From contig QXJR01000005.1 of NCBI GenBank assembly GCA_020975725.1, positions 496,001-560,000 of the forward strand: a stretch of 64,000 nt of DNA, given 5' to 3'. The DNA comes from Picocystis sp. L7. Lineage: Eukaryota > Chlorophyta > Picocystophyceae > Picocystales > Picocystaceae. The translations under genes were made by a program, and so were the position numbers. Each line of letters starts with the position of its first letter. The first letter of the stretch is position 1. Positions 22,528 through 32,423 of this stretch are shown piece after piece. The notes beneath the pieces are model-generated. The model had not been told where the DNA came from, did not search any database, and saw only the letters and a program-made list of their open reading frames with translations.

Positions 22528-23736
22528 ATGCGGAGGTGGTTTGGACGAGGACGTGGTATGCGTGTACGCCTCTTTCTAGGGGTCTGCTTGGTAGTCGCAC
22601 GGGGATTCGTGAGGACGGCAGAGCAGCAAGGACAGACAGATACCTCGGTCTGCAGTGGTCTACCTGGTCAGATTGGAATGGACAAGGCAAGCTGCCAGTT
22701 CGACTTTCTCATGGTCCTGGGCAAGAACCATTCAAGATTCCTCAAACTGCTGCCTTCCCATCTTCAGCACAACAAAGATACCAATATTCGGAAGCGGAAG
22801 CTGGACATTGTTGTGCTGGACGAGCAGAGTCAGCCAGCGTGCATATTTAAGGGTGCGAGCACACTGACTTTCAGAAATGAAATATCCGAAGTATTGGCTT
22901 CAGCCATTGTCAGTGGGCTCAACCTCCCTGTTGTTCGTGCACACTCTAGGGGTACTCTGCTTTCCGTTCAACCTGAATCCTCCGAGAAACAACTGCTGTC
23001 CAAAGTAGTACAGACCGCACCCGTGTTGTTGGATGGAACAAAATCGCTACTTGTCCCCGGAGTAAGCATGGACTTCTTACACGATGCATATGCATACGCT
23101 ACATCAGACAAACTGAAGCAATCAATAAAGAAGCGGTTCAATGCAGATCGGGAGTTGCGTAGGAATGTTACACATTCTTACGGAGCCATACGTCTTCTTG
23201 ATGCGCTCATCTCCAATTTTGATAGGACCAGTAAAAACTGTAAAGTCAACAAACATGGCATTTGGTTGGCTGTGGACAACGATAGTGGATTCCACGAGGG
23301 GAGTGTATACCAAGCCCTGGCTTACAAGGAGACCTTGAAATGCCTTGCCACCTTCATTCCAAAGGGTACCAGCACGTTCGTACAATGTTCGGCATTGAAG
23401 CATGCACAAAGTATCGTCCAGTGTGCTCCACCAACTTTGGCAAGGGAGGTAGAGCGTTTTCTCAGAGCAGACACGCTCATTCAACACTTTCAGCTAAAAT
23501 CATACCCTGGGAAGAACGAAACAGAATGTTTTGCAAGCTTTGGTGTGGCACGGAAGGTACTTTCCTATGTTGGCCATCTTGGAAGTAGGGTCTCTGCCGC
23601 AAACCAGTCGATGGTTGTTCACAGTGATGGATGTTGCACCATCAACTTGGCGCAGGCACTTAGTGCCTACGTTTCCATACGGATGCAAGAATCAGTTGCT
23701 GCCCTTGCCCAGGCATTAAAACGCTATTCTTGCTAA
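22528..23736 (+). CDS. Fam20/four-jointed-like secretory-pathway kinase
   Basis: An intronless frame of about 402 codons from the ATG at 22528; an upstream in-frame ATG (22480) and a downstream one (22558) are alternatives. The N-terminus is basic followed by LFLGVCLVVA, a signal anchor placing the rest in the Golgi/ER lumen. Counting from 22480, kinase features in order are CIFKG (K124, ATP-binding Lys), FRNEISEVLAS (E134), LLDALISNFDRT (D248, catalytic Asp block) and LAVDNDSGF (D266, the metal-binding DFG equivalent). This is the arrangement of Fam20C/Fjx1/GASK atypical kinases, which phosphorylate secreted proteins or glycans. Several cysteines after residue 280 suggest disulfides. Which substrate class it uses cannot be told. 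The family call is from motif order and not an alignment search. Confidence 0.7.
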   Translation: MRRWFGRGRGMRVRLFLGVCLVVARGFVRTAEQQGQTDTSVCSGLPGQIGMDKASCQFDFLMVLGKNHSRFLKLLPSHLQHNKDTNIRKRKLDIVVLDEQSQPACIFKGASTLTFRNEISEVLASAIVSGLNLPVVRAHSRGTLLSVQPESSEKQLLSKVVQTAPVLLDGTKSLLVPGVSMDFLHDAYAYATSDKLKQSIKKRFNADRELRRNVTHSYGAIRLLDALISNFDRTSKNCKVNKHGIWLAVDNDSGFHEGSVYQALAYKETLKCLATFIPKGTSTFVQCSALKHAQSIVQCAPPTLAREVERFLRADTLIQHFQLKSYPGKNETECFASFGVARKVLSYVGHLGSRVSAANQSMVVHSDGCCTINLAQALSAYVSIRMQESVAALAQALKRYSC

Positions 23737-24611
23737 GTACGTCTTGCGGAATGTAACAAGCTCCATACCAACACGTCTACTTCCTTTCCCGTACCCCTGT
23801 AGATCCAGTGACAACCATTTGTCATTTTTCTTCAAGCATGGGGCAATCTACATATTCAATGCATGACTTCCAAACTGTTACTCGCAGGAATTCAAGCACA
23901 AACGCAACCATATGTAACTTTGAAAGACAAGATCAAGGTAGTCAACGTATTGTTATCCGTGCACACTTGACACAGCACACTCCCGACTGCTTGAATTTGT
24001 TGCAGAATAGAGGCTAAAAACAGAATGCAAGTGAAGCCTTACAAACAGAGACATTGGTAATGTGAAGGAGAGGAACAGAAGCGGGCGTGCAAGTATTTTT
24101 ATTGGTCATTTTTGAGTCAAGTGCTTTGACCTTGATCTTGTACTTCCTTTGCGCCCCCTCTTGTCATGTGGCAATGAGACCTTTCATTTCTTCAGTCTTC
24201 ATTGAAAAGCTTTGATAAATCGGGGCGAAGCATACGGAGAAGAGCAAGTGCCATCTTTGTCCTTTGGACGACGGGGAATACTAGTGCTCACTTCTTAGAT
24301 GCCTTCAAAAAGGAAGCAGGCTCGATTACTAGCTTGGATGCATAGGTGAGAATGTGGGCAATGAAATGAATTATCCCGTAATCTTTGCACTATCCTTGAA
24401 CCACGCCATGGTGAAAAAGCAAACATCAAGACATAGTAGTGCCAAACCGCATATGGTTTCTTTGGAGAAAGAGATAAGCCAATGCCAAGTACAAAGATAG
24501 TGCTTTGATTGAGAGAGGGGTGTTCCTTCATACTTCCGGAGACTTTCATGTCAAGCGCCGACGTCCCGAAGGAAAGGTCAGCCTTAGCACCGGCCTCGTT
24601 AGAACTCCTCC
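23737..24611. other. Intergenic, no gene seen
   Basis: The 3' flank of the Fam20-like gene and the target region of the gypsy element. Frames are short on both strands and carry no motif. The last five bases (ATGAC, 24612-24616) are the left target duplication of the gypsy element. Confidence 0.45.
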
Positions 24612-24616
24612 ATGAC

Positions 24617-24837
24617 CGTTAGAAACCAGCCCCCCCTTTGATTCCTCACCGATTGAACCCATTCAATGGATGGTTAGCCCTTGATGGGGAGGACTACTTA
24701 ATTCCTCCTTCACACACCTTGTAATCAAGTTGATCTTGACCTCTACGGTGGAGCCGTCTCCCAAGCGCCTCCTCGACCTCCGAGGCAACTGCCTCCGCAC
24801 CGGTGGAGTTCAAGAGCTAGGAGTCCCGCTTGTGACA
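24617..24837 (+). repeat. 5' LTR of the gypsy element
   Basis: The start CGTTAGAAACC corresponds to TGTTAGGAACG of the 3' LTR, and the end TGTGACA to CCTAACA. It shares with the 3' LTR the segments GATTCCTCACC, CAAGTTGATCTTGA, and CCCAAGCGCCTCCTCGAC. It is 221 bp, much shorter than the 3' LTR. Confidence 0.8.
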
Positions 24838-25128
24838 GTAAAAAGGACTACTACGCATGGAGAGAAAACGTATGGGTGCGCTTTAATACTTGCAAACGCG
24901 GACGTGTTGTGCGTCACATCCGGCCACCTAGGTTTCGTGGATTTTTCGTTTGGGCATAATTTGGCCGTTATTGGGCCAAATTAAACGTTTTACGTGCCGT
25001 TGGAAAGACGTTGCAAGACGCATCGAACGGTGTAAAGAACGTCTTTTGCAACATTCTCTATCTAAAGATAGAATTTGACAGGTGGAAAACGATAGAGAGT
25101 GATATGGGTGTAGGAATTAACAGAAGAG

Positions 25129-26169
25129 TTGGAAGCACTGAAGATACAACTTCTCCAACAAGGTGAAGAGTTGGAGAAGTCGAGAAGTAACCCGTCTTCC
25201 AACTTTCAATATGGAACGTCCACTCATTCCGCCGTAATCCCATCCTTTCCCCTTAGGCCCGTGGAGACGGTTGCAAGGCCCAAGACCTTCTCCTTCCATA
25301 ATATGGGAGAAGAGAAACTATCCAAGGCTTTTGAAGCTTGGTGGAGTGGTGTAAGAAGGTGGTTTGGAAGGCGGAAGGCTCATCATCCGGATTTGGAAGA
25401 ATCGGAGAGCGTGGTGGACCTCCTTGACATGATCCAAGGACCCAAGTGCGCCGTCCTCAATTCTCTTTATGAGAGGGGGGCACTCCCACAAGATTTGGGA
25501 GCATTCAAGGCACCTCTTATTCAGCTTCACCGTATCCGTCCGTCATCTGAGGCGGCATACAAAGAATTGGAGAGGGCCTACCAAAAGCGGGACATGACCG
25601 TCCGCCATTACCTATTACACCTAGAGGAGTTGCAAAGGAAGGTGAATTTGGGAGATGGCAAGGTGATTCCCCATGTGAGTGATCAAATGGTGCAATTGAA
25701 GCTACGCAGTAGCGTGTGGATTGGAATACGTAGTCAATTGTGTGCGAAACTGGAGGTAGATAAGCTCGACGGAAACGAACGACCATTGGAGACCATGGAG
25801 GACTGGCTTAAGCTTTTGGAGTATTGCGAGGAGCATCATGCGCGCGTAAGAGAAGCGCGGGAATGCGATGAAAAGTGTCAAGGACGTAAAGCGAAGGCAG
25901 TTCCACAGAAAATGGAGCGACCGTCAATAGTGGCGGCTGTGCCAACATCGCCGCACCCTCTCACGCCTGAACAAGAAAGGTTCCGTGCCGAGTGGAAAGG
26001 AGAAAACCCAACGCCAAAAGCAATTGAGCAATGTAAGCAGTTGGGACTATGCCTTATCTTCCGCTGCTTGAGCCCCGATCATGTGGCGAACGATTGCCCC
26101 AACAAGGGAAAGAGTTTGGAAACGGGAAACGGCCAAGCCCCTGGGAACGGGATACCCCGGCGGGCGTAG
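25129..26169 (+). mobile_element. Gag-like region of the gypsy element (fossil part)
   Basis: The region encodes a charged, helical gag-type protein of about 345 residues with W-rich capsid-like segments (AFEAWWSGVRRWF; METMEDWLKLLEY) and a C-terminal nucleocapsid motif, CLIFRCLSPDHVANDC, a variant CCHC zinc knuckle with four residues between the first two cysteines. Its position directly before the protease region fits gag. Relic of an old element. Confidence 0.75.
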
Positions 26170-26450
26170 AAACAGATTCCCCTTTGAGCAAGTGTGAGCG
26201 TGGGGATCCAGTTCCTGCCCCCACCATCCAGGTGAGTCCTACAGGGCATCGCCTCCTTGAGGAAAGTGAAGACGGGGCTGGAGATATGCCCGTGGCTGCA
26301 ACGGTGTGTGACACACCTAATCGTGAAACAGTTTCTAATGGTAGTAATTACCATGTGGACTATGCCAAGGAGCTGTCCCCGTCTGAGCTGAGTGATTTAA
26401 CAATTGGGGCTGGGGAGAACCCCCCAACATCCTCTTGCCCTTAGATCGTT

Positions 26451-27500
26451 GTGAATTTGGCACAGTCTAGAGGGTTGGTCTTTATCAGACCTTCCTACGT
26501 TCAAGGTACAGAGTTGAAAACATTATGGGACACCGGTGCAGGGTGTTCCTATATTCACAGAGAATTCAGCACTCTGGGTACCATTATCAGCAAAGCACAC
26601 TTTGTGCGAAGCGTGTTCGCCAATGGCCAGACGCATACGTCTAGCGAACTTGTGCAGATTTCAGTTGCTCTTGGTCCGTTCGATCTGCCGTTGGATGAAC
26701 AGATTAAGGTGATACCTATGGATCTACCAAAAAAATTTGACATGATCCTTGGTTGTGATGTTATGAAGCAACTCCAAGCTTTGCTGGACGTCAATCGCAA
26801 CACAATTCAATTGAGACATGGCAGTAAGACAATAACGCTGGTCATGGACAAAAACAAGACAGGGGAGATCTCCTCCGTCAACGGCCTGGCTTCGGTAAGC
26901 GTGGCGGCTGCAGAGCTAAGTGCGCAACACCCAACTTCTTTCAGCACTTTGGAAGAGGAGTTTGGGCCATTCAGTACCACCCTGCCTGTTTCGCCAACGG
27001 CAGGGCTGGCATCACTCAATTATGAGGAGCCCGTTGAGGCAATGAAACAAGACCGGACAGAATTGCCAGGACGCATACTCTGCGCCCCGCCTTTGAGACT
27101 ACTGCCCCAGGTTACGCAGAAGTTACGAGCCTCGACACCACTGGACCTGGTACTTCTTACCCCGTATCTACCCAACAGTCCATGGTTCAGGGAACTAAAG
27201 CCCCTTTTGCATAATGGTAGGGTAATTCCTTCTGCAAAAAGGACCAATAAGCAACAAGCAAAAACCCCTCGACATAGTGCCCCTGCCTGTGAAATGGTAG
27301 CTCAACATATCGATCGCAACAGCGCTGCAGAGACAACAACGCTAGGAGCGATCCAGGAGAATCATCCGACGGTCACTCGGGAGGCCGTCGAGGGATTACA
27401 AATGCCCGAGTCACTGGGTTCAGCACACCAGCAACAACTAAAACACTTGCTGCTCAAATACCTGCACCTCATGCAGCCACCAGGTGACGACGAACCACCG
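26451..27500 (+). mobile_element. Aspartic protease region of the gypsy element (fossil part)
   Basis: The retropepsin active-site block LWDTGAGCSYI lies near 26530, followed by the expected hydrophobic strands and ILGCDVM about 70 residues later. The remaining sequence up to about 27.5 kb is a proline-rich linker that leads into the reverse transcriptase. Confidence 0.75.
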
Positions 27501-27579
27501 CCACCGCCATCAAAATTTGACCATCGTATCGTCCTAACCGAGGGGGGGGTCACAGCGAATCCAAACCCGTCCGATACGA

Positions 27580-28125
27580 TTGGCCGCTGACCAAACAATT
27601 GAGTTACAGAGGCGATTTGCGCACCGATGCAAGCGTGGGATTATGCAACGGGCTGCCAGCGACAGCGAGACCTGCCGATCTGCAGTTTTCATGGTTAAGC
27701 GCAAGGACGGGCCTGATCGTGACGTCGTGGACTTCAGAGCGTTAAACGATGTTACACGTAAAGATCATTTCCCTCTACCTCTCATCGAGGAACTCCTAGA
27801 TCGAATAAGTCAAGCTCGCTTCTTCATAAGCCTGGACCTAAAAGAAGCCTATTACAACATTCGCATGCATCCGGACAGTGTAAGGTACACTGGCACCATC
27901 ACTCACTTTGGTCTATTTGAATGGTTGGTGTTGGTTATGGGAATGTGCAACGCTGTTGCTACATTCCAGCGTATGATGGATGCCAGATTCCATCACCTCA
28001 TATATGACAAGCGCACAGTCGCTTGCTACCTTGACGACCTGCTGATCTACGCAATCAGTTTTCAGGTCATGATGGACACACTTGAGGGGGTGCTGCAGGT
28101 TTGCGATCGGTATCGGTTCCGACTC
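27580..28125 (+). mobile_element. Reverse transcriptase region of the gypsy element, up to the piggyBac insertion (fossil part)
   Basis: Palm and finger motifs of Ty3-type RT are visible: DVVDFRALNDVT, FPLPLIEELLD, FFISLDLKEAYYNI and the catalytic YLDDLLIYA near 28040. The piggyBac-like copy C is inserted just after the RYRFRLNM segment, and RT-type sequence resumes beyond 31046. Confidence 0.85.
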
Positions 28126-28131
28126 AATATG
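28126..28131. repeat. Left flank direct repeat AATATG of piggyBac-like copy C
   Basis: AATATG occurs here and again at 31041-31046, immediately outside the terminal repeats. It looks like a 6-bp target duplication within the gypsy RT region; canonical piggyBac elements duplicate TTAA. Confidence 0.7.
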
Positions 28132-28170
28132 TGTAAATCCCCAGCTCATTGTCCTATATATAGGACAATC
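28132..28170. repeat. Left terminal and subterminal repeat of copy C
   Basis: TGTAAATCCCCA at the tip pairs with TGTACGAATCCCCA at the right tip. It is followed at 28150-28165 by the perfect 16-bp palindrome GTCCTATATATAGGAC with ATT/AAT extensions. Confidence 0.8.
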
Positions 28171-28446
28171 GGGGACAATGACGTTTGGCGCGCGTTCACC
28201 ACCATAACCATGCGCGTTTCTTTTGCGCGTTCTAGGACGAGTAGAGAACTCTTTGAAGCTTCTAAGTCCACGCGCATGAGCGGAGAGATGCCCCGTGTCG
28301 TCGTCCAGCGCCCCGTACATCCGACCCTTCGTCAACCCATAGGACAATAGCGCCCAACTTCGCGCGGTCCGTGTACACCCATCGCGCTCTCCCACGTCGC
28401 GTGGCACGGCTCATTTGAAGGCTTAGAAGCTCAACCTATCGATCTA

Positions 28447-30798
28447 TTACTCTGTGGAGCTACGCCTCCGACTTCGCATCAGACGGGCCGGTGCAGGTGT
28501 GTGCACGTCCGCCCCCGACACCCTCCGGCGTCGCCTAGAGGGGACTCCCGCCATGTGTTGTGCGGCGCAATCACGGCCCGTGTATGGCCCACAGAGGTAG
28601 GCAACGATGCCTTCACTTGGCTTGTGACATGCCTGGCATGCTGCCGAGGCTTTCCTACCGCACATGACGCAGCGTCGCTGCGTCACCTTCCTCACTTGCG
28701 TGTCTTCGCCACTCGTCCTCATCACTTCCTCAAGTGCCACCAGACGGTGTCCACTTCCTCCACCCAAATCACCCATCGCAGCGATCAACGGACGAAGACG
28801 GAGAGCTTGCTGCCTCTCCGTCTCCAACTCTGCCATTATCCACGGATTTTCCAGGAGCTCCTTTGCGAGGAGCATCCTGCATTGCTTCTGTCGCACCTGC
28901 CCTGTTCCGTTTGCACGCATGAGCAGGAAGGTGTTCACCTCCGCCAATCCAATCAGCTCACTCAACTCGCGAATTCGAAAGTCGTGCGTTTTCCACACGT
29001 CGTGGAACGCAACGCTACCTGTTCGCAAACGGTTGTGCTGGTCCACAATGCTGTACTTGGATCTGTACATCTGCGTTGTCTCATCTACTGGGATTTGCTT
29101 TGCCAGCAGATGAGTGGTGTCCGTTGGATGCTTGATCATGTACTTCATGGTGCTTGCTGGCTGTGTGGTGAAGCAGGAAGACACCAAGCAGAGTGGTACA
29201 CCAGCAGGCCCACGATGGGCAGTTGCCTTGATCAAGGTGCGGGTCCTGCGCACAGAGACTTCTCCTGGAATGCAAACAGTCAGTCCAGGTTGGTTGGGCT
29301 CACTCGAAAGGAAACGTTGAAGTGCAGCCTTGGGGTAACCCCTGTGTGCTGTTTTCACATTCAACACGGAGTACACACCGCGCTCCAGCAGCGCACAGCA
29401 TGTCTTGACTGACCCAAACCAGCTGTCACCAAGGCAGACACGCCCACTGCCAAAGAACGGCTTCATCAGCCTGAGGGTGGTTGCCGTTGTGGTGCCAAAT
29501 TCTGCAAAGAATTCTTTCTCCTTCATCAAGCCTGCATTCTCCACTGGTTCCATACGAAAGCAGACACCAGTCAGCCCATCACATACAGTTTTCAGCTCCC
29601 TGCCCAGCGGGTCAGGTTTCCTGCGCAGAAACATCCTAGAGGGCATGTACCGGCCCATCCATTTCAACATGGATTCATCCACAACCACCAGCCAGCTTGG
29701 AGTGTAATGCCGGGATGCATGTGCATTCCATGCATCCCAGAACCTGCGCATTTCCCAATGAGGATCATCTCGCAGTGTATGCAGGGTGCCTCTGGGTCCC
29801 TTGCAAGCTCCAGCTTGCTCAGGTCTGTCCACTCTCGCTCCTCGCTCCGCTGTGTATTTTGGCACACTGTCTGCCAAAAATTCCAGAATGCGGTCAAAGT
29901 CCCTCCTGCAGAGGAACTTGTTTAGGTTGAACTGGACCGCCAGTGGGTCCTTTTCCACATCAATCACCTGCCAGAAGGACTTTCTGCTGTGTCCAGGGTG
30001 CAACAACATGTACACAAAGCACCCAAGCACCCTCAACAACATACCAGGTGTACACTCTCTGTCGTAAGACAAGAAAGTGTCACCTGGTCTGTTGTACATG
30101 CTTCGACCACGTCTGGTGATCTCAGCAGTCCAATCAGGCAACAGTTCGTACGGGAAGAACCGTAGGAAATACTGCAGTGCTTTTGTCTCACGAAAAGGCT
30201 CTGGTATGTAGGACGAAGGCGAGGCATAGCCTTGTTGCCTGTCCCTGACGCCATTGGCTGCACGTGAGTCGACGGTCACATGCGCCTCCTCTTCCTCCCA
30301 CACCACTCCAAAACCATTCCTAGCAACTTCGTTGGCGTCCACGCCATCTCCAAGCGGGTCCAAGCCTTCCTCGTGGAGCGTCGCGCACTCCTGGACGTCG
30401 AGGAAGGCCTCCTCCGGTGGTACCTCCGTGGGTGGAGGTACCAAGTCGTCTTCCCCACCGGCATCCATTCCGGTGGGTCTTTCTTCCTCCATGGCCGCGC
30501 GCTGCGGCTCTTCTTCCGGTGGTTGCTCCACAACCCTGTAACGGTTCACCGTTTCCTCGGTGACCGGCCATTCCTCCGCCGAGGTGCCCGCCGTGTGGCA
30601 GCGAACGATGGCCTCCTGCTCTCCTGTACGTAAACGTATGAGGCGGAGCACCACGCCGTCATACCACGTGTCGCTCCACGCCTCCCCATGCGCTTCACGG
30701 GCCCATTCGAAGCCAAACTCGGTTGCTGGAATGCGAACGCGCGCTCCGATGAGCGGATTCGGAGGCCGTTGCTGGCGTTGCTTCCGTCGCGGCGCCAT
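28447..30798 (-). CDS. piggyBac-like transposase
   Basis: The protein is 783 residues from an ATG (30798) to a TAA. Domains: residues 15-80 form an SH3/Tudor-like stretch (IGARVRIP...WYDGVVLRL...EEWPV); 85-180 is acidic and low in complexity; 200-310 is the helical DNA-binding region. The catalytic triad fits the piggyBac DDD fold: VVVDESM (D374), CLGDSWFGS (D458) and SIVDQHN (D586), with DVWKTHDFRI in the usual helix. The C-terminus has a cross-brace zinc cluster, C710/C713, C721/C724, C736, C744 and H748, as in piggyBac cysteine-rich domains, then a basic RRRRR tail that may act as a nuclear signal. It should cut and paste its own element. The N-terminal barrel-like domain is unusual for the family. 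Confidence 0.9.
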   Translation of the reverse strand: MAPRRKQRQQRPPNPLIGARVRIPATEFGFEWAREAHGEAWSDTWYDGVVLRLIRLRTGEQEAIVRCHTAGTSAEEWPVTEETVNRYRVVEQPPEEEPQRAAMEEERPTGMDAGGEDDLVPPPTEVPPEEAFLDVQECATLHEEGLDPLGDGVDANEVARNGFGVVWEEEEAHVTVDSRAANGVRDRQQGYASPSSYIPEPFRETKALQYFLRFFPYELLPDWTAEITRRGRSMYNRPGDTFLSYDRECTPGMLLRVLGCFVYMLLHPGHSRKSFWQVIDVEKDPLAVQFNLNKFLCRRDFDRILEFLADSVPKYTAERGARVDRPEQAGACKGPRGTLHTLRDDPHWEMRRFWDAWNAHASRHYTPSWLVVVDESMLKWMGRYMPSRMFLRRKPDPLGRELKTVCDGLTGVCFRMEPVENAGLMKEKEFFAEFGTTTATTLRLMKPFFGSGRVCLGDSWFGSVKTCCALLERGVYSVLNVKTAHRGYPKAALQRFLSSEPNQPGLTVCIPGEVSVRRTRTLIKATAHRGPAGVPLCLVSSCFTTQPASTMKYMIKHPTDTTHLLAKQIPVDETTQMYRSKYSIVDQHNRLRTGSVAFHDVWKTHDFRIRELSELIGLAEVNTFLLMRANGTGQVRQKQCRMLLAKELLENPWIMAELETERQQALRLRPLIAAMGDLGGGSGHRLVALEEVMRTSGEDTQVRKVTQRRCVMCGRKASAACQACHKPSEGIVAYLCGPYTGRDCAAQHMAGVPSRRRRRVSGADVHTPAPARLMRSRRRSSTE

Positions 30799-30973
30799 GC
30801 GCGATCACGTCCGAAAACCCGTAGGGCTTCCTTCGTGGTTCGACCGCGCAAAAACCAATACTGAACTTGCTCATCGGAATTCCGTCCCATGATTGGAACA
30901 TGTCTTGGGTATTCAGGCATCAATTCTCCCATCTAAATTGGGCAATTTGCAGAAAAACGTTCCTATTGGAAAG

Positions 30974-31040
30974 ATTGTCCTATATATAGGACAATAACAC
31001 CCTCATTGTCCTATATATAGGACACATGGGGATTCGTACA
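30974..31040. repeat. Right subterminal palindromes and terminal repeat of copy C
   Basis: Two copies of GTCCTATATATAGGAC occur 31 bp apart (from 30977 and 31008), followed by the terminal inverted repeat ending ATTCGTACA at 31040. The left end has a single palindrome, so the ends are asymmetric, as in other piggyBac elements. Confidence 0.8.
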
Positions 31041-31046
31041 AATATG
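31041..31046. repeat. Right flank direct repeat AATATG of piggyBac-like copy C
   Basis: Second copy of the 6-bp flank described at 28126-28131; gypsy sequence continues directly after it. Confidence 0.7.
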
Positions 31047-31175
31047 CAAAAAAGCACATGGTTTCAGACTCATCTTACATACTTGGGACACGTAATTGGG
31101 GAGGGACAGTTATGACCGGACCCCCGACTTATTGGGGCAGTAAGGGAATTCCTCCAACCCAGGACGCCAACGCAG

Positions 31176-31742
31176 TTGCGATCTTTCTTGGGGCTCGCAA
31201 GTTATTACAGAAAGTTCGTAGCACGGTTCCAGGAAAAGGCAGCCCCCCTCTACGAATTAACTCGGACGACGGAACCTTTGACCGCTCGTTGGGATGAGCG
31301 AGCACAATCCTCATTCGTTGATTTGAAGCTAGCATCAACTTTTGAGCGTGTTCTTAGGCTCTAGACTCATGCGAACCCAACAGAACTTCACACAGATGCA
31401 TCGAATAATGGCCTTGGAGCTGTGTTGCTCTAGCAGCACAGCAGTGGTTGGCATCCAGTGGCCTATTGGAGTAAATCTCTCCAAGGTGCGCAGAAGAACT
31501 ACACCACCACTGAATTGGAAATGCTAGCCATTGTCCTAGCATTGCAGACTTGGCGACATTACTTGTTGGGTATCCCGATCGTTGTTCGCACTGACCATCA
31601 GGCACTGGTGCATTATCTAAACAAGCAACCAGCAAAACTGCAGCAGCGCGAGTTATCGTGGTTACCCCGGCTTGCCGACTTCCAGCTTACCATAGTGTAC
31701 AAGCCTGGAAAGTTCAATTTACCGCCGGACGCGCTGAGTCGC
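31176..31742 (+). mobile_element. RNase H region of the gypsy element (fossil part)
   Basis: Ty3-type RNase H motifs are clear: YWSKSLQGAQKNYTTTELEMLA, VVRTDHQALVHYL, RLADFQLTIVYKPG and the closing PPDALSR. It is followed without a gap by the methyltransferase-like domain, which is an unusual order. Confidence 0.85.
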
Positions 31743-31754
31743 AAACGTTCTGCG

Positions 31755-32411
31755 CTGCACCTCACAGTGCTGGATTTGTGTGCAGGGACAGGGACCGTAA
31801 TCCGCAGCCTGGCCCATGCTGTGCCAAACCATGTTCGCATCAATTACATTGCAGTTGACATCAATGCCGAGTGCCGAATATTTATTCAGAGAATCTTCAC
31901 TTTAGTTCAGCGCGACCGTCCAGGTCTCTTCCTGCGCAAGGACATATTCCGTCTGGGTCATGACGTTAAGGACCTGGCAAACAGGAAACTGCCTGCAGTG
32001 GACCTCATCATAGCAGGGGTGCCATGCCAACCTTTCAGTAGAGCAAATCCTGCTGGAACAGGATTACAGGATGACCGCTCGCTGTTTCAAACGGTGCACA
32101 AACTACTTGTGCGCAGCCAAGCTACCTTTTATGCAATTGAGTGCACGGTGTTTGCCCAGCACTTGCACAAAGATCTGGAGGTAGTGCAGCAGTGGCTGGT
32201 GCAAGCTTCCCAGCATGACTTGAGTCACTGGTCAGCGCAGCATCGCACAAGACTGCTTTGGAGTAATCTTGACACAGAAAATATGAAGCCCAGCTCAATA
32301 GAAATCGTCCAACCGCTTACTTGGCAGGCCTATCTCCAATCAGGTTGGACAGCGCCGTCCGAAAAAGCGCCCACGCTTATGGCCAACTGGGACAACACAC
32401 ATATTGTCTGA
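31755..32411 (+). mobile_element. Cytosine-5 DNA methyltransferase-like domain inside the gypsy element (fossil part)
   Basis: After the RNase H block comes LTVLDLCAGTGTVIRSL (SAM-binding motif I), YIAVDINAEC (motif II, acidic residue for the SAM ribose), LIIAGVPCQPFSRANP (motif IV with the catalytic PCQ cysteine near 32025), and FYAIECT where motif VI (ENV) is expected. A target-recognition region and the late motifs are not clear in the remaining 100 residues, so the domain is compact. Capture of C5-methyltransferases by retrotransposons has been reported in a few eukaryotic groups; a role in methylating element copies is inference. It is part of a broken element. Confidence 0.8.
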
Positions 32412-32423
32412 AATGGCCAGTCA

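Larger units (their letters stand above)
28132..31040 (-). mobile_element. piggyBac-like DNA transposon, copy C, apparently intact
   Basis: The element is 2909 bp, from TGTAAATCCCCA (left) to the inverted TGGGGATTCGTACA (right), flanked by AATATG. One uninterrupted transposase gene fills most of it on the minus strand. Subterminal copies of the palindrome GTCCTATATATAGGAC lie near both ends. It is inserted in the RT region of the gypsy element and is therefore younger. An open transposase frame and well-matched ends mark it as the youngest of the four copies and possibly still active. Copies A, B and D are older relatives. Confidence 0.9.

Noticed and set aside
28501-29412. 303-codon plus-strand frame
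   Set aside because: Antisense shadow of the transposase gene, which has all family motifs on the other strand.
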